A stretch of DNA of 64,000 nucleotides from Rhizobiales bacterium GAS188 (lineage in GTDB: Bacteria > Pseudomonadota > Alphaproteobacteria > Rhizobiales > Beijerinckiaceae): contig FNSS01000001.1 in NCBI GenBank assembly GCA_900104855.1, positions 4,402,001 to 4,466,000 of the forward strand, written 5' to 3'. Within the stretch, counting starts at the first letter, position 1. Each line of letters begins with the position of its first letter. The notes under the pieces were generated by a model. That model ran no database searches. It had not been told where the DNA came from and saw nothing but the letters and a program-made list of their open reading frames with translations. Position numbers and translations under genes: made by a program. Of the stretch, positions 52,207-61,364 are shown piece after piece.

Positions 52207-52766
52207 TCAAAGCAGGTGCTGGACGGTTCGCAGCAGGCCAGTTGTCCGATTGAGATCTTGCGATTCAAGGTGATCCAAATACTGTCTGCAATCATATGAG
52301 GGCTTCTTAAGGCTTGCACGATGGAGACGTGCGCCCTCGATCATGAGTTCCCGAGTCCCGTCGATGAGCCGCGCGCAGAAGGTGTCCGGCGTCTCCGTGC
52401 GAAGTCCAAGCGGGCCTAGGACCCGATCTGGAAAGTGCCTTTCATTATAGGTCACAATCGAATTCGCCTGGGCAGCGACCGCTACCGCGATGACATGCAC
52501 GTCGTTCATGTCGGGCAGCTTGACAGTCATCAGCGTTTGCGGATCGGGATCGAAGTTCGCACCGGGAAAGGCCTTCTCCATCTCTGTTCGGCGTAATGAA
52601 GCCGAGATGTCGGGTCGCCGAACGTGGCGCGTCGGCTTCTCATCCATTCGTCGTGAATCATGTCCGACCGTGCGGGGCTGAACGCCCCGGCCTCGGCCGT
52701 CCACAGCAGGAAATCCCGCACGCCGCCCCGGAACAGCACGCAGGCGTCGAGAACGGCGCTTTCCAC
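52207..52766 (-). pseudogene. PIN-domain toxin, frameshifted
   Basis: The two halves of one PIN_3-type toxin are in different frames. The first half (GTG at 52766) gives ESAVLDACVLFRGGVRDFLL and MIHDEWMRSRRATF. The second half, from about 52590, gives MEKAFPGANFDPD, LPDMNDVHVIAVAVAAQANS and IVTYNERHFPDRV, including the acidic residues expected in the RNase site. One base appears to be missing near 52585-52600. It follows its antitoxin by 21 bases, the normal order. Either the toxin is dead or the consensus has an error. Confidence 0.8.
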
Positions 52767-52787
52767 GGCTATTGGTCAGCCTGCCGC

Positions 52788-53219
52788 TTAGTGGCCGAGG
52801 TCCTGCGTTTCGGCGCTCAGTGCCTCGATCGATCGGCGTCGCGGCGCCTGGTCGCGCTTATGGGCGATCAGCGCGCCCATCGGAATGCGATGATGCGCGC
52901 CGACCATGCGGCAGGGGAGGATTCCCTTCTTCACGAGATTCAAAAGATAGGGGCGGGATACTTTGAGGATGTCGGCGGCGTCCTGTGCGCTGATCTCCTG
53001 GTCCGCAGACACGACGTCGATGGCATGGCCTTCCGAAATGAGTTTCGCTGCCTCGATCAATGCCGGCACCATGGGGGCCGGAATCGGGACCTCCCGATCT
53101 TGGATCGTCAGTGAGAGGCTTTTTGATGCCTGGCTTGGCACAAGCGCATGCAACAGGGCGCGCGCGATGGCCGCGTCGGCCTCGGTCGGGATCGTTGGCT
53201 CATCCATGTTCGTAGTCAT
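52788..53219 (-). CDS. Excisionase-type HTH antitoxin
   Basis: 143-aa partner of the PIN toxin. The C-terminal half has a MerR/excisionase-like helix-turn-helix (ISAQDAADILKVSRPYLLNL, then VKKGILPCRMVGAHHRIP), which should bind the operon's own promoter. The N-terminal half (LTIQDREVPIPAPMVPALIE) is the usual helical lead of these antitoxins. The ATG at 53219 has GGAG 7 bases upstream. The AT-rich stretch 53228-53280 upstream (ATATATAT) is the likely promoter and autoregulation site. It stays intact although its toxin is frameshifted. Confidence 0.8.
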   Translation of the reverse strand: MTTNMDEPTIPTEADAAIARALLHALVPSQASKSLSLTIQDREVPIPAPMVPALIEAAKLISEGHAIDVVSADQEISAQDAADILKVSRPYLLNLVKKGILPCRMVGAHHRIPMGALIAHKRDQAPRRRSIEALSAETQDLGH

Positions 53220-53472
53220 GAAGGATCTCCAATCTACCAATATATATATGCAACAAGTGAATTAATTGCAATAACTAAAATCGAACACACGGCCGCTGGG
53301 TGGCGCCGCCGCGTCGCGCGGAGTCATCAGCACAGTCCGGGGTCTCGACTTGTCGCCGACGCCGCAACCAGAGGTCGCTCCGCCATGAGGTCGGTGTATC
53401 CTCCACCGTCACGCGGCCGGTCGTGCCGAAATCGCTCATGCTTCGACGTCGCGTCACCCTGGGAAACGTTTC

Positions 53473-53923
53473 ATGCACTATTTCGCCTATGGCACTCTGC
53501 TCGATATCGATCTGATGCACCGCATCTGCCCTACGGCTCGCCCCGGTCGGCGTGATGCGGCTCGACGGCTATGAGATCGGTTTCGCCACATGCGCCGACC
53601 CGTCCCAGGCCGGGTGCACGCTCGATGCCGCGCCGAACGCCGCAATGTGGGGCGTGCAATATGAGTTGTCCGACGACGATATGGCGAAGCTCGACAATGC
53701 GGCAGGCGTCCAGAAGGGCAACTGGGCGCATCAACCTGTTGCCGTGCGTGATGGCGCCGGCAACCATGTCGAGACCACAACCTTCATCATTCCCGATGCG
53801 TCCGGTCCGCACCGGCCCCCGGAATCTTATGTCGCACCGATCTATAAGGGAGCCGCGGATTTCGACTTGCCGGCCGATTATGTGGCGCGGCTGCGCCAGT
53901 TGATCCATCAGGCTCAAAGCTGA
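53473..53923 (+). pseudogene. Gamma-glutamylcyclotransferase-like gene, frameshifted
   Basis: The N-terminal YFAYGTLLDIDLMHRICPTA (frame of ATG 53473) carries the YGTL glycine-rich loop of the gamma-glutamylcyclotransferase fold. The rest (GVMRLDGYEIGFATCAD, MWGVQYELSDDDMAKLDNA, IIPDASGPHRPPESYVAPIY) is in another frame. Removing one C from the CCCC run at 53541-53544 would restore a 149-codon gene. An active copy would act on gamma-glutamyl amines or peptides. Confidence 0.75.
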
Positions 53924-53974
53924 TCACTCAGCCCCAAGACCCATCACCGAGTACCAAACTGCCGCTTGATCGGC

Positions 53975-54919
53975 CTACCGCTCTTCGCGGCGGAACGGCT
54001 TGAGCAGGGCGGCGGGGGCAACCGCGTTGCGCGACATGACCGCCATGGCGACGATGGTCAGGATGAAAGGCAGGACCAGGAAAGCCTCGTAGGGGATGTG
54101 GCCGAGGCCGCTCGCCTGCAGGCGCAATTGCAACGCGTCGATGCAGGCGAACAGCAAGGCGGCGCCGGCGCAGCGCCACGGGTCCCAGCGCCCGAACACC
54201 ACCAGAGCAATCGCCACCCAGCCGCGCCCGGAGATCACCCCGAAGGTGAAGGCATTGAACTGCGCCATGGACAGGAAGGCCCCGGCCAGGCCCATCAACG
54301 CGCCGCCCAGCATCACGGCCTGGAAGCGCATGGACATCACGCTGACGCCGGCCGAATCCGCCGCTCGCGGATTCTCACCTACCATTCTGAGCGCAAGGCC
54401 CCAGGGGGTGCGATAGAGCAGGAAGGCTGCGAGAGGCACCGCCAGGATCGCCAGATAGACGAGGGCGAACTGGTTGAAGAGCACCGGCCCAAGGATCGGG
54501 ATGTCGGCAAGGATCGGGATCGGCACCGTCTCGAAGCCTTTGATGCTCGGCGGCACGGATTGCTGGCCGAAGATCAGGCGATAGAAAAAATAGGCGAGGC
54601 CGGTCGCGAACAGGGTGAGGCCGATGCCCGCCACATGCTGGCTGAGGCCGAGCGCCACGGTGAGGACAGCATGCAGGAAGCCCAGCGCCGCGCCCGTGGC
54701 GACAGCCGCGCCGATGCCCACCCAAGGGCTGCCCGAGAAATAGGCGGCCGAGAATCCCGTCATCGCCGAGATCAGCATGATGCCCTCGATGCCGAGATTC
54801 AGCACGCCGGCGCGCTCGGAGAACATCTCGCCGAGCGTTGCGAGGGCGAGCGGCGTGGCGATGCGCAAGATCGCCGCGAGGAAACCGATCTGGAAAATCT
54901 GCTCGAGGACGGAGCTCAT
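53975..54919 (-). CDS. BMP-type nucleobase/nucleoside ABC permease (second)
   Basis: 314-aa inner-membrane permease of the BPD_transp_2 group. Typical segments are ATPLALATLGEMFSERAGVL, NLGIEGIMLISAMTGF, RMVGENPRAADSAGVSV and SGRGWVAIALVVFGRWDP. The ATG overlaps the stop of the first permease (ATGA). Together with the ATPase and BMP-family binding protein it forms a YufNOPQ-like importer. It is the last gene of the codA operon. Confidence 0.92.
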   Translation of the reverse strand: MSSVLEQIFQIGFLAAILRIATPLALATLGEMFSERAGVLNLGIEGIMLISAMTGFSAAYFSGSPWVGIGAAVATGAALGFLHAVLTVALGLSQHVAGIGLTLFATGLAYFFYRLIFGQQSVPPSIKGFETVPIPILADIPILGPVLFNQFALVYLAILAVPLAAFLLYRTPWGLALRMVGENPRAADSAGVSVMSMRFQAVMLGGALMGLAGAFLSMAQFNAFTFGVISGRGWVAIALVVFGRWDPWRCAGAALLFACIDALQLRLQASGLGHIPYEAFLVLPFILTIVAMAVMSRNAVAPAALLKPFRREER

Positions 54920-55971
54920 GCGGCGGCCCCGACCCAACGGATGCGGTAGCTGGTGAAGAGCAGCGCCACCAGCATGGTAAGGAGCGCCGTGCCCTGCAGC
55001 ACGTCGGCGAGGAAGACCGGCACTCCCGTTGCCCGCGACATCGCCTCGGCGCCGGTCATCACCACGGCAAAGAAGATCGCCGCCGGCACCACGCCGAGCG
55101 GGTTCAGGCGGGCCAGCATGGCGATGACGATGCCGCTATAGCCGAAGCCGGGCGAGAGGTCGCTCATCACCTGGAAATGCACGCCGCCGACCTCGCCGAC
55201 GCCCGCGAGTCCGGCGAGCCCGCCCGAGAGCAGGGCCGTGACCAGCAACACCCGGTCGACCCGGATGCCGCCATAGCGCGCCGCCTCGGCGTTCTCGCCG
55301 GTCACGCGGATCTTGAAGCCGAGCGTCGTGCGCGCCAGCAGGAACCAGACGAGGCCGGCAGCGAGGAAGGCCGCGAGCACGCCAAGATGCAGGCGCGTGC
55401 CCTCGATGAGGCGCGGCAGGCCGGCCGTCTCCTCGATGGGCGGGGAGATCGGATAGCCGCTGAACGGGTCCTTCCACGGCCCCTCGATCAGGGCCATGAC
55501 GGCGAAGTAGACGACCGAATTGAGCAGCAGCGAGCTGACGACGTCGTCGACCTTGAGCTTCACCCGCAAGAGTGCGGGGACCAATGCGACGAGACCGCCG
55601 GCGAGGGCACCTGCGAGCGCCATCAGCAGCATCGCCAGCGGACCGGGCATCGGCAAGGCGCCGACGAAGGCGGCAGCGACCGCGCCTGCCATCAGCTGCC
55701 CCTCGGCACCGATGTTCCAGAATTTCGCCCGGAAGGCCACGGCCACGGCGAGGCCGGTGAAGATCATCGGCGCGGCCTTGACCAGCGTCTCGGTGATATT
55801 GAATTGCGAGCCGAGCGCACTGGTCATCATGATGGCATAGGCGTCGAGCACGCCGGCGCCCGTCATCGCGATCAAGCCGCCGCACAGCACCAGCGTCACC
55901 GCGATGGCGAGCAGCGGCAGAGCGAGATTCAACCAGGCGGGTCGCGTGAGGCGGGGCTCGAGCTTCACCAT
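54916..55971 (-). CDS. BMP-type nucleobase/nucleoside ABC permease (first)
   Basis: 351-aa permease. FRAKFWNIGAEGQLMAGAV, LLLNSVVYFAVMALIEGPWK and GENAEAARYGGIRVDRVLL are family landmarks. The ATG at 55971 overlaps the ATPase stop; a GTG at 55974 is an alternative. It should pair with the second permease to form the membrane channel. Confidence 0.92.
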   Translation of the reverse strand: MVKLEPRLTRPAWLNLALPLLAIAVTLVLCGGLIAMTGAGVLDAYAIMMTSALGSQFNITETLVKAAPMIFTGLAVAVAFRAKFWNIGAEGQLMAGAVAAAFVGALPMPGPLAMLLMALAGALAGGLVALVPALLRVKLKVDDVVSSLLLNSVVYFAVMALIEGPWKDPFSGYPISPPIEETAGLPRLIEGTRLHLGVLAAFLAAGLVWFLLARTTLGFKIRVTGENAEAARYGGIRVDRVLLVTALLSGGLAGLAGVGEVGGVHFQVMSDLSPGFGYSGIVIAMLARLNPLGVVPAAIFFAVVMTGAEAMSRATGVPVFLADVLQGTALLTMLVALLFTSYRIRWVGAAA

Positions 55972-57497
55972 CACGCCGCATCCTTCACGCCGCTCATCAG
56001 CAGGCCGATGCGGGAGATCGTCGCCTCGCCCGCTTCGAGCATGCCGGCGATGCGGCCTTCATACATCACGGCGATGCGGTCGGAGAGGGTCAGCAGCTCC
56101 TCGAGATCCTCGCTGATCACCACCAACCCGCATCCCTTGGCGCGCAAGGCCAGGAATTTCTCATGCACGAAGCGTGCGGCGCCGACATCGAGGCCGCGGG
56201 TGGGCTGTGCGGCGATCAGGACCTTCGGGTCGAAGGCGAGCTCGCGCGCCAGCAGCGCCTTCTGCAGGTTGCCGCCGGACAGCGCGCCTGCCCGCACCAT
56301 CGGTCCGGGACAGCGAATGTCGAAGGCACGGATCTGCTCCTCGACGAAGGCGAGGATGGCGGCGGGTTTCAACAGGCCCATGCGGCTGAAGGCCGGGTCG
56401 CCGATGCGCGGCAGCACCATGCTGTCGGCGAGCGGCAGGGCGGTGACGAGCCCCGTCGTCATGCGATCCTCGGGGATGCGGCCGACGCCGCGCCGCATCA
56501 TCTCGGTGGGGCTGTGGCGCGAGATCGGCCTGCCGCCGACCGCGATACCGCCTTCGCTCGGTTGCAGCATCCCGGCGATGATGTCCGCGAGCGCTTGTTG
56601 GCCGTTGCCCGAGACGCCGGCGATGCCGATGATCTCGCCGCCGCGCACCGAGAGCGAGACACGGCGCAAGGGCATTCCCGAATGGCCGTTCGTGGATACG
56701 CCGTCGAGCGCCAGGACGACATCGCCCTTGGCAACCTCGCGGCGCACCGGCTGGAGGATCTCATGGCCGCACATCAGCTGCGCCATCGCGACCGCTTCGG
56801 TGTTCGCCGGATCGTCCACATGCCCGGCGACGCGCCCGTGCCGCAGCACCAGGCAGCGATGCGTGAGAGCCCGCACCTCGTTGAGCTTGTGCGAGATGAA
56901 GATGATGCCCAGCCCCTTTGCGGCCATCGCCCTGAGCGCGACGAACAGGCCCTCGACCTCGGCCGGCGTCAGGACCGCGGTCGGCTCATCGAGGATCAGG
57001 ATGCGGGCCCCGCGGAACAACGCCTTGATGATCTCGAGCCGTTGCTGCTCGCCGACCGCAAGGCTCGATACGAAGCGATGTGGCGACAGCGACAGGCCGA
57101 ACTGCCGCTCGATCTCGGCGAGACGTGCAAGGCCGGCCGCCCGGTCGAGCCTTCCGCCGCGCCCCGGCAGGCCGACCAGCAGATTCTCCAGCACGGTGAG
57201 GCGCGACGCCAGGTGAAAATGCTGGTGCACCATGCCGATGCCGGAGGCCAGCGCATTGGCCGAGGAGGCGATGGCCGCAGGCTTGCCCTCGACCGAGATC
57301 GAGCCGGCATCGGCTCGGTAGACGCCGAACAGGATGTTCATCAGCGTGGTCTTGCCGGCGCCGTTCTCGCCGAGCAGGCCGAGAATCTCGCCGCGCCCGA
57401 GCACGAGATCGACCTCCGCATTGGCGCGGACGCCGCCGAAGCTCTTCGAGATGCCGCGCATCTCGATCAGGGGCGTGGGGGAGCTAGGCTGAGGCAT
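55971..57497 (-). CDS. BMP-type nucleobase/nucleoside ABC ATPase, two-domain
   Basis: 508-aa ATPase with two ABC domains, like YufO and sugar-type RbsA proteins. The first domain has Walker A GENGAGKTTL, signature region LAVGEQQRLEI and Walker B ILILDEPTAVLTP. The second has an altered Walker A (GVSGNGQQAL), the signature LSGGNLQK and a weak Walker B, AAQPTRGLD, so only the first site is likely to hydrolyse ATP well. The ATG at 57497 is preferred; a TTG at 57539 would add 14 residues. Confidence 0.92.
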   Translation of the reverse strand: MPQPSSPTPLIEMRGISKSFGGVRANAEVDLVLGRGEILGLLGENGAGKTTLMNILFGVYRADAGSISVEGKPAAIASSANALASGIGMVHQHFHLASRLTVLENLLVGLPGRGGRLDRAAGLARLAEIERQFGLSLSPHRFVSSLAVGEQQRLEIIKALFRGARILILDEPTAVLTPAEVEGLFVALRAMAAKGLGIIFISHKLNEVRALTHRCLVLRHGRVAGHVDDPANTEAVAMAQLMCGHEILQPVRREVAKGDVVLALDGVSTNGHSGMPLRRVSLSVRGGEIIGIAGVSGNGQQALADIIAGMLQPSEGGIAVGGRPISRHSPTEMMRRGVGRIPEDRMTTGLVTALPLADSMVLPRIGDPAFSRMGLLKPAAILAFVEEQIRAFDIRCPGPMVRAGALSGGNLQKALLARELAFDPKVLIAAQPTRGLDVGAARFVHEKFLALRAKGCGLVVISEDLEELLTLSDRIAVMYEGRIAGMLEAGEATISRIGLLMSGVKDAA

Positions 57498-57551
57498 CGC
57501 CGATCGATCGCCCGGCCGGGACGGTTCCGGCAAAGACAACAGGGGCTGAGA

Positions 57552-58574
57552 TCAGTCCGAGGCCGGCGTCGCCTCGTCCACGTCGACGCGGAAATTGCCC
57601 TCCAGGATCTCGGCCTTCTTCTTCTCCACCAGGCCTTTCACTTCGGCCGGCAGCTTGGCCTCGAAGGCGCCATAGGGGGCGAGGTAGGAGCCGCCTTTGC
57701 CCATGCGCGAGAAGTCGCCATAGTCCTGCGCCGTGAAGACACCGGCTTTCACCAGCTTGATGGCCTGAGCCACGGTCGGGTACATGTCCCAGATCGGGCC
57801 GGTGATCACCGTGTCGGGTGCAAGGCTCGACTGATCGGACATGTTGGAGATGGCCAGGATCTTCTTTCCTGCTGCCGCCTCGATCACGCCGAAGCGCTCG
57901 GCATAGATCACGTCGACGCCGGCATCGATCTGGGCGATCGCCGCCTCCTTCGCCTTGGGCGGGTCGAAGAAGGAGCCGATGAAGGTGACTTTCCTCTTGA
58001 CCTTGGGATTGGCCTCCCTGGCGCCGGCGAAGAAAGCGTTGACCAGGCGGTTGACCTCGGGAATGCCCATCGCCGCCACGGCGCCGACGGCGCCCGACTT
58101 CGACAGCTTGCCGGCGATCAGGCCGGAGAGATAGGCCGGCTCGTGGATCCAGTTGTCGAACACGCCGAAATTCGGCTCGGCCGGGCCGGCTCCTGAGCCG
58201 AACAGGAAGGCGGTCTTTGGAAACTCCTTGGCGGTGCGGCGGGATTCGCGCTCGGCCGCGAAAGCGTCGCCCAGCACGAGATCATAGCCGCCTGTCGCAT
58301 ATTCGCGCATCACCCGGCCGAAATCGGCGGCCTGCACCTTCTCGGACCATTTATAGTCGATGCCGAGCTCCTTCGCGGCCTTCAGCAGGGCAACATGGAT
58401 CTGATGGTCCCAGGGCTCCTCGATCGGGGTGGCGAAGATCGAGGCGACCTTGAGCTTCTTGTCTTCGGCGAAAGCGGGAAACGGCAGGCCCGCGCTCAAA
58501 AGCCCCAGCCCGCCGATTTTGATCACCGCGCGGCGCGACAGGCCCGCAGCTTGATCGCCACTTCGCTTCGTCAT
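57552..58574 (-). CDS. BMP-family ABC substrate-binding protein
   Basis: 340-aa periplasmic binding protein of the BMP (basic membrane protein, PnrA-like) family. A twin-arginine-like signal (SRRAVIKIGGLGLLSAG, residues 13-29) is followed by LKVASIFATPIEEPWD, AFLFGSGAGPAEPNFGVFDN and YLSGLIAGKLSKSG. Such proteins bind nucleosides or purines. codA lies just upstream, so a pyrimidine such as cytosine is a good candidate ligand. An operator-like palindrome lies between the two genes. Confidence 0.92.
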   Translation of the reverse strand: MTKRSGDQAAGLSRRAVIKIGGLGLLSAGLPFPAFAEDKKLKVASIFATPIEEPWDHQIHVALLKAAKELGIDYKWSEKVQAADFGRVMREYATGGYDLVLGDAFAAERESRRTAKEFPKTAFLFGSGAGPAEPNFGVFDNWIHEPAYLSGLIAGKLSKSGAVGAVAAMGIPEVNRLVNAFFAGAREANPKVKRKVTFIGSFFDPPKAKEAAIAQIDAGVDVIYAERFGVIEAAAGKKILAISNMSDQSSLAPDTVITGPIWDMYPTVAQAIKLVKAGVFTAQDYGDFSRMGKGGSYLAPYGAFEAKLPAEVKGLVEKKKAEILEGNFRVDVDEATPASD

Positions 58575-58670
58575 GATTCTGTCCCCTGGTTGACGCCGAT
58601 ATCCGGATCCGGCCGGAGGCTCCGTCGGTCTGGAGCGTCTCCGGTCGAGCCAGTGTGGACGCAGCCTCGT

Positions 58671-58692
58671 AACTTGTCCAGATGGTCAAGTT
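58671..58692. promoter_or_regulatory. GntR-type operator candidate between codA and the BMP gene
   Basis: AACTTG-TCCAGATGGT-CAAGTT, a 22-bp near-perfect palindrome (half-sites AACTTGNCCA). The form is typical of FCD/GntR-family operators. It lies 97 bases before the BMP gene start, suggesting an internal regulated promoter. No GntR gene is in the window. Confidence 0.6.
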
Positions 58693-58729
58693 TGATGTCG
58701 TGGCGTGTGCGCGAAGCGCAAGGCGGTAG

Positions 58730-60022
58730 TCAGGCGGAGCGTGGCGCAAAGCTCGCGGGATCGAGGGAGGCGGGACGTCCCGGCAGGTCGAGCTTGGCGA
58801 GGCGCGGGGCGGTCTCGGAGATGATCCTGCCTCGCCGCACCACGGCGAGGCGGGTGGCGCGCATGCGGATCGCCTCGATCGGATTTGCGGCCTGCAGCAT
58901 CACGAAGTCGGCGTGGCAACCGACCGCCAGGCCATATCCGTCGAGACCCATCATCTTCGCCGGGATCGTCGTCACCGCTTCGTAGGCCCAGGCGATGGCC
59001 TCGCGGCTGGTCATCGGCACCGCATGCACCGCCATATGGGCGACCTCGAGCATGTCGGCCGATCCCAGGCCGTACCAAGGGTCCATGACGCAATCTTGGC
59101 CGAGCGCCACCGGAATGCCGAGCGCCCGCATCTCCGGGATGCGGGTCAGGCCGCGGCGGCGCGGATAGGTGTCGTGGCGCCCCTGCAAGGTGATGTTGAT
59201 CAGCGGGTTGGCGACGGCGCAGATTCCGGCCTCCGCCATCAGCGGCAGCAGCTTCGAGACGTAGTAATTATCCATGGAATGCATGGATGTGAGATGCGAG
59301 CCGGCAACCCGGCCGCCGAGCCCGAGGCGCCGTGTCTCGGCAGTCAGCGTCTCGATGTGGCGCGACAGCGGATCGTCGCTCTCGTCGCAATGCAGATCGA
59401 CCATCAGGCCGCGCTTCGCCGCGATCTCGCACAGCGCCGTGACCGACGCTGCGCCCTCGGCCATGCTACGCTCGAAATGCGGGATGCCGCCCACCACCTC
59501 GACACCCATGTCCAGCGCCCGATTAAGATTTCGGGCGGCCGAAGGCGAGCGGTAATAGCCATCCTGCGGGAAGGCGACGAGTTGCAGGTCGAGATAGGGT
59601 TTGATCCGCTCCCGGACGTCGAGCAGCGCCTCGACGGCCAAGAGGCGGTCGTCGCAGATGTCGACATGGCTGCGCACCGCGAGAAGCCCCTGGCTGACCG
59701 CGAGGTCGCAATAGCGTAGCGCCCGCTCGGCCACCGCTTCATGGGTGAGGAGCGGCTTCAATTCTCCCCAGAGCGCGATGCCTTCGAGCAAGGTGCCCGA
59801 CTGGTTCAGCCGCGGTTGACCGAGCGACAAGGTCGCATCCATGTGGAAATGGCAGTCGACGAAAGGCGCGGAGACGAGATGCCTGGCCGCGTCGATGCTG
59901 CGAGCGGCCTCCGCGGTGATGCCGGGCTCCAGGGCCGCGATCGCTCCTCCACGAACGGCGATATCGATGCCGGTTCGGCCGTCAGGCAGCGTGGCGTTCC
60001 GGACGATCAGATCGAAGGACAT
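58730..60022 (-). CDS. codA: Cytosine deaminase
   Basis: 430-aa amidohydrolase-superfamily enzyme converting cytosine to uracil. The active-site residues known for E. coli CodA occur at the same spacing, offset by three: His58 and His60 (CHFH), His211 and Glu214 (LHCDESDDP), His243 (GSHLTSMHS) and Asp310 (GQDCVMDPW). The cytosine-site segments GRHDTYPRRRGLTRI and PWYGLGSADMLEVA are also present. There is no signal peptide. It leads the operon with the BMP-type importer, consistent with nucleobase salvage. Isocytosine/isoguanine deaminase activity is the main alternative. Confidence 0.92.
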   Translation of the reverse strand: MSFDLIVRNATLPDGRTGIDIAVRGGAIAALEPGITAEAARSIDAARHLVSAPFVDCHFHMDATLSLGQPRLNQSGTLLEGIALWGELKPLLTHEAVAERALRYCDLAVSQGLLAVRSHVDICDDRLLAVEALLDVRERIKPYLDLQLVAFPQDGYYRSPSAARNLNRALDMGVEVVGGIPHFERSMAEGAASVTALCEIAAKRGLMVDLHCDESDDPLSRHIETLTAETRRLGLGGRVAGSHLTSMHSMDNYYVSKLLPLMAEAGICAVANPLINITLQGRHDTYPRRRGLTRIPEMRALGIPVALGQDCVMDPWYGLGSADMLEVAHMAVHAVPMTSREAIAWAYEAVTTIPAKMMGLDGYGLAVGCHADFVMLQAANPIEAIRMRATRLAVVRRGRIISETAPRLAKLDLPGRPASLDPASFAPRSA

Positions 60023-60131
60023 GCGGCATGCTCCCCTACGACCCTGCGCCGGCTATGCGAGCAGGTGTCGGGCTCGATTGCAGGAGCGATTTAACGGGTT
60101 GCGGGATTCCCGTCGAGGATGGGGGGGCGGC

Positions 60132-60791
60132 TCAGGCGGCCCGCTGGCCGGCCTGCAGGCCGAGTTTCACGCGCGCCAGGCGGCGGCGCACGGACATGAA
60201 GAGCTGCCGCATTTCCTCGGCTGCGTCGCCGGTCGGGTTGATCTCCGTCGGGCCGAGACCGCAGCGGATCGCCTCCTGATAATCGACGCGAGCCGTGATC
60301 ATCGGCTGCAGGATGCCGCCCATGGCTTCGAGCGCGTTGACGCCCTCCTGGAAGCGGCGACTTCCCTGCACGATCGGGCATTGATTGAGCACGAACACGC
60401 ATTCCTTCTGCAGCTCTCTCGCCCGGCGGCGCGTCGCTTCGCTCGCCCAGATGTCGAACACCGTCGGGCGAACCGGGATGATAATGAGATCGGCGGCCCT
60501 CATGGCGGCTTCGGAGGCTGCAGTCAGGCTCGCCGGCGTGTCGATGATCGCGAGCGACACATGGCCTGCGACAAGTGTTTCGAGCACGGCCGGCAATTTG
60601 CCCGGCGCGATCGCCTCGACCCCGAGATTCTCGTCGCTGCGGTTTTCTGCCCAGGTCGTCAGCGACTTCTGCGGATCCATATCGATCAGGAAAACCCGTT
60701 CGCGCGCCGCCTGCGCCGCCACCGCAAGCGAGGCCGAAAGCGTGCTTTTGCCGGAACCGCCCTTTTGAGTGACCAAGGCAATGGTGCGCAT
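60132..60791 (-). CDS. Orphan ParA-family ATPase
   Basis: 219-aa P-loop ATPase with the deviant Walker A (QKGGSGKST, Lys10 and Lys15), FLIDMDPQKS and LAIIDTPAS. This is the short ParA/MinD-like type with no N-terminal HTH. There is no ParB-like gene or parS-like array nearby, so plasmid partition is not supported; it may position a cell structure or other cargo. The ATG at 60791 is chosen because the ATPase fold starts there; the frame is open to 60911. Confidence 0.85.
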   Translation of the reverse strand: MRTIALVTQKGGSGKSTLSASLAVAAQAARERVFLIDMDPQKSLTTWAENRSDENLGVEAIAPGKLPAVLETLVAGHVSLAIIDTPASLTAASEAAMRAADLIIIPVRPTVFDIWASEATRRRARELQKECVFVLNQCPIVQGSRRFQEGVNALEAMGGILQPMITARVDYQEAIRCGLGPTEINPTGDAAEEMRQLFMSVRRRLARVKLGLQAGQRAA

Positions 60792-60947
60792 GTCCGATCT
60801 CGTCCTGCTTGCCGACACGTCGCCTGATCGCCGCGCCGGCGAATGCGTCCGACACGGATCATTCATTAAGAATATGAGGAAGTTGTTAACCACGAGCGAA
60901 ATGGAACGCATGCCGCCCCAACGGCCGCAGGGGCCGACCCGAAGGCG

Positions 60948-61364
60948 CTATCGGGTAGCCCGCGCCATCTTGACGGCTAGGGCCAAGGCAAAGAACAGGC
61001 CGACAAGCGCGACGGTCGCCGCGAAGGCGAGCCGGTTCCACAATGTCTTGAGCGATACATCGGTGGTCACCATCGAGGGATCGTCGCGCTGCTGCAAGAG
61101 GTGGACGGGCTCGCTTGGAGTCCCGCCAAACCTCCAATCCTCAAGCTGACCCGATTGCCTTGATGCGGTGGACTCGAAGGCCAGCTTGCAGTTGTCGAAC
61201 ATCACCAGATTCCAGTTCGTGCATTTGTAGCTCGTCACTCTCAGGTTGGCGGCTGGGATGAATTCGTCGGCGTGCCGGAAATCGGACAGCACCCGTGGCG
61301 CGCTGTTCCACAATATTGCGGCAATCCCACCGAAAATGGCGACCATGCCGATCAAGAACCGCAT
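60948..61364 (-). CDS. Small two-helix membrane protein
   Basis: 138 aa, no family recognised. It has an N-terminal helix (FLIGMVAIFGGIAAILW), a periplasmic-looking middle with two Cys (YKCTNWNLVMFDNCKL) that may form a disulphide, and a C-terminal helix (LAFAATVALVGLFFALALA) with a basic tail. ATG 61364 has GGGGGAA upstream. The frame stays open to 62270, but that part is antisense to the esterase gene. Confidence 0.6.
   Translation of the reverse strand: MRFLIGMVAIFGGIAAILWNSAPRVLSDFRHADEFIPAANLRVTSYKCTNWNLVMFDNCKLAFESTASRQSGQLEDWRFGGTPSEPVHLLQQRDDPSMVTTDVSLKTLWNRLAFAATVALVGLFFALALAVKMARATR

Noticed and set aside
54838-58196. Two overlapping plus-strand frames of 792 and 677 aa
   Set aside because: Antisense to the BMP-type ABC transporter genes, whose motifs are unambiguous.
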